In this document: in pieces, positions 62,648-64,000 of the stretch | Layout of the letters: the number at the start of each line of letters is the position of its first letter | Position numbering within the stretch: position 1 is the first letter of the stretch | Source: Salegentibacter holothuriorum | GTDB lineage: Bacteria > Bacteroidota > Bacteroidia > Flavobacteriales > Flavobacteriaceae | DNA length: 64,000 bases | Assembly (NCBI RefSeq): GCF_900168045.1 | Contig: NZ_FUYY01000004.1 | Span: forward strand, 124,001-188,000 | Direction: 5' to 3' | The notes under the pieces: model-generated | Seen by the model: only the letters and a program-made list of their open reading frames with translations | Database searches by the model: none | Told to the model about the DNA's origin: nothing | Translations under genes and position numbers: made by a program

Positions 62648-62667
62648 ATTTCCGCTTTCGTGGAAAT
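62648..62667. repeat. TTTCCGC hairpin 5' of GIY-YIG copy 3
   Basis: ATTTCCGC / GTGGAAAT (one G-U) with loop TTTC, followed by GAC. Reversed it reads GTCATTTCCAC then GAAAGCGGAAATCT, so it has the GTCA and TCT borders of the other palindromes. Confidence 0.8.
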
Positions 62668-62682
62668 GACAAAAAACTTCAT

Positions 62683-62714
62683 AAAAAAAAGGCTTGTCGT
62701 GAGACAAGCCTTTT
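62683..62714 (-). terminator. Transcription attenuator of the trp operon
   Basis: On the minus strand AAAAGGCTTGTC / GACAAGCCTTTT is a perfect 12-bp hairpin with loop TCAC, followed by eight T in all. It lies 30 nt after the leader-peptide stop and upstream of trpE. The loop and adjoining arm contain TCACGAC, complementary to GTCGTGA at the leader stop codon (62744-62750 on the plus strand as TCACGAC), a possible antiterminator pairing. Confidence 0.88.
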
Positions 62715-62743
62715 GTATGAATTTATACTATAGCAATGTTACT

Positions 62744-62800
62744 TCACGACGTTTGACGTAAATTGATCCACCACCAAGTATTTGTTGTAATTGTTTTCAT
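62744..62800 (-). CDS. trpL: trp leader peptide with three consecutive Trp codons
   Basis: An 18-codon minus-strand frame: MKTITTNTWWWINLRQTS, then TGA. Codons 9-11 (62768-62776) are TGG TGG TGG. Three Trp codons in so short a frame, between a promoter and a terminator hairpin and ahead of trpE, are the classic layout of ribosome-mediated attenuation. When Trp-tRNA is scarce the ribosome would stall on these codons, leaving GTCGTGA at the end of the frame free to pair with TCACGAC in the terminator; a ribosome reaching the stop codon would cover GTCGTGA and let the terminator form. The pairing model is inference; the frame and hairpin are seen directly. Confidence 0.9.
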   Translation of the reverse strand: MKTITTNTWWWINLRQTS

Positions 62801-62838
62801 AAAATATAATAATTGCCAATTATTGGCTTTCATTGCTT

Positions 62839-62869
62839 CAAAGATAGAAAGCATATTGTAATAACCAAA
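62839..62869 (-). promoter_or_regulatory. trp operon promoter
   Basis: On the minus strand TTTG (62866-62869) and TATCTTTG (62839-62846) are separated by exactly 19 nt, an exact match to the Bacteroidota promoter consensus TTTG-N19-TAnnTTTG. Transcription would begin about 30 nt before the leader-peptide ATG. Confidence 0.82.
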
Positions 62870-62888
62870 CGAAATTTCTAAAAAGAAA

Positions 62889-62919
62889 AGCCGGAAAAGT
62901 AAATTTAACTTTTCCGGCT
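62889..62919 (-). terminator. Terminator of the YceI genes
   Basis: AGCCGGAAAAGT / ACTTTTCCGGCT, a perfect 12-bp hairpin with a 7-nt loop, followed on the minus strand by TTTTCTTTTT. It ends YceI transcription just before the trp promoter. Confidence 0.9.
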
Positions 62920-62940
62920 GTAATTTTGGAGGTCTATTTC

Positions 62941-63441
62941 TTAGAATTTCAACTCAATGTTTAAATCGAAATTATCATAAATTGTCTGGTCTCCCAATCC
63001 GCTAAAGAAACTACCGGAATTGTATTTCACGTTATATTTAGAACGATCTATTGTTAATTTAGTAGTAGCGGTATTATTGCTGTAATCTAAATCGAAAGTT
63101 ACCGGATGGGTATTATCTTTAATTGTAAGGTCGCCAACCACCCCATAGGTGCCATCATCTTTTTTAGCAACACTGGTGATTACCAAAGTTGATGTTGGAT
63201 GATTATCTACACCAAAGAAGTCATCTGAATTTAAGTGGCCTTCCAATCCTGCTTTATCGTCTCCTTTAAGATCTGTTACTGTAATTGTGGTCATATCCAT
63301 TACAAATTTACCACCTACAATTTCATCGTTCTCAAATTGGAATTTTCCATCTTTTAGATCTATAGTTCCGGAATGAGAGCCTAAAACCTTCTTTCCTTTC
63401 CAGGCTACATTACTGGCCTGTGAATTTACTTGTTTTTCCAT
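62941..63441 (-). CDS. YceI-family protein, no signal peptide
   Basis: A 166-residue lipocalin-like protein of the YceI family: NVAWKGKKVLGSHSGTIDLKDGKF, GGKFVMDMTTITVTDLKG, LEGHLNSDDFFGVDNHPTSTLVITSV and TIDRSKYNVKYNSGSFF. YceI proteins bind isoprenoid-type lipids. No signal sequence is seen (MEKQVNSQASNVAW), so it is probably cytoplasmic, unlike most relatives. The upstream gene at 63490 is a close paralogue, separated by 48 nt. A terminator follows. Confidence 0.93.
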   Translation of the reverse strand: MEKQVNSQASNVAWKGKKVLGSHSGTIDLKDGKFQFENDEIVGGKFVMDMTTITVTDLKGDDKAGLEGHLNSDDFFGVDNHPTSTLVITSVAKKDDGTYGVVGDLTIKDNTHPVTFDLDYSNNTATTKLTIDRSKYNVKYNSGSFFSGLGDQTIYDNFDLNIELKF

Positions 63442-63489
63442 AATAATTTATTTTTTCTTTTTCAATAGCAATTTTCTTCCCGGTACAAT

Positions 63490-64000
63490 TTAGAATTTTA
63501 GATCAACTTCCAGTTCAAAATTATCATAGATTGTTTTGTCTCCCAGGTTATCAAAGAAACTTCCTGAACCGTAACGAACATCGTATTTAGATCTATCTAT
63601 GGTAAGCTCTGTTGAAGCTGAATTTTTATCCATATCTAAATCGAAAGTAATAGGATTTGTTTTTTCTTTAATGGTAAGATCAGCAACTACGCCATAAGTA
63701 CCATTACCTTTCTTGGCTACACTGGTAAATACCAATTTAGCATTGGGATAATTACTTACACCGAAAAAGTCATCAGATTTTAAATGTCCTTCTAACTTGC
63801 CTTTATTTTCGCCTTCAAGATCGGTTACTGTAATAGAAGTCATATCCATTACAAACTCACCACCTTTAAGTTCGCCATTTTCCATAGAGAAATAGCCGTC
63901 TTTTAGATTTATGTTCCCTTCGTGAGATCCGGTTACTTTTTCTCCTTCCCATTCAATGTTACTTTCTTTTACATCAATTTTCTTTTCCTGCGCATTTACA
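63490..64000 (-). CDS. YceI-family protein, probably secreted (partial at window edge)
   Basis: Close paralogue of the downstream gene with the same motifs (GGEFVMDMTSITVTDLEG, LEGHLKSDDFFGVSNYPNAK, TIDRSKYDVRYGSGSFF). An internal Met at 63885 is not the start: the frame stays open to the window edge, and its visible N-terminal part VNAQEKKIDVKESNIEWEGE aligns with the paralogue start and looks like the end of a signal peptide (NAQ). The first residues lie outside the window. The pair probably arose by tandem duplication, with one copy exported and one retained. Confidence 0.9.
   Translation of the reverse strand, partial: VNAQEKKIDVKESNIEWEGEKVTGSHEGNINLKDGYFSMENGELKGGEFVMDMTSITVTDLEGENKGKLEGHLKSDDFFGVSNYPNAKLVFTSVAKKGNGTYGVVADLTIKEKTNPITFDLDMDKNSASTELTIDRSKYDVRYGSGSFFDNLGDKTIYDNFELEVDLKF

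Noticed and set aside
1-64000. tRNA or rRNA genes
   Set aside because: No cloverleaf, CCA-type ends or rRNA segments were noticed in the gaps; a tRNAscan run would settle it.

Overview
The window looks like chromosomal DNA of a marine-type Flavobacteriaceae (Bacteroidota), perhaps near Gramella, Salegentibacter or Zunongwangia; the genus is inference. The evidence is AT-rich sequence, short lipoprotein signals, a TonB-dependent receptor with an N-terminal carboxypeptidase-like domain, several upstream boxes matching the Bacteroidota form TAnnTTTG (the trp one with a TTTG element 19 nt upstream), and family-typical core gene clusters. I saw no tRNA, rRNA, CRISPR array, integrase or insertion sequence.

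Layout. 1-12.7 kb: methionine sulfoxide reductase, lipoproteins, a coiled-coil/NIF3 pair, lpxK, a TPR hybrid histidine kinase, GAPDH-lipA, a small protein/glycosyltransferase/sigma-factor operon and a fasciclin lipoprotein. 12.8-25.3 kb: housekeeping genes (murB, an aminotransferase, valS, an envelope/proteostasis cluster rsfS-ftsH-LUD-cdsA-psd-ACBP, birA, pyrE). 25.3-34.9 kb: NUDIX hydrolase, M14 peptidase, TonB receptor, a ParE-type toxin/antitoxin pair, coaD, ddl, PASTA protein and rluD. 34.9-39.1 kb: a repeat-rich accessory stretch with two copies of a GIY-YIG nuclease gene (one broken), an SDR gene, a 191-bp tandem duplication and a decayed gene. 39.1-49.3 kb: cupin, a giant AsmA-like protein, a two-gene McrBC-type restriction module and yaaA. 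49.8-54.7 kb: pyruvate carboxylase, a uracil-DNA-glycosylase-like protein and two very small genes including ribosomal protein bTHX. 54.8-62.9 kb: the complete tryptophan operon (reading order trpE-G-D-C-F-B-A). 62.9-64 kb: two tandem YceI genes, the second cut by the window edge.

Two things stand out. First, the trp operon is preceded by a clear ribosome-mediated attenuator: a Bacteroidota promoter, an 18-residue leader peptide with three consecutive Trp codons, and a perfect hairpin with a U-run, with a possible antiterminator pairing at the leader stop codon. A GIY-YIG gene sits between this attenuator and trpE. Second, the window is full of short palindromes that fit one frame: a GTCA tetranucleotide, a hairpin whose stem changes with compensation on both arms, then TCT or TCTA. 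They occur mostly as head-to-head pairs, fill five of the six junctions inside the trp operon (the sixth holds other palindromic repeats), sit inside a terminator loop, and flank all three GIY-YIG genes. This looks like a REP/RAYT-like arrangement in which a single-domain GIY-YIG nuclease may take the part of the transposase-like protein. That role is a hypothesis from arrangement alone.
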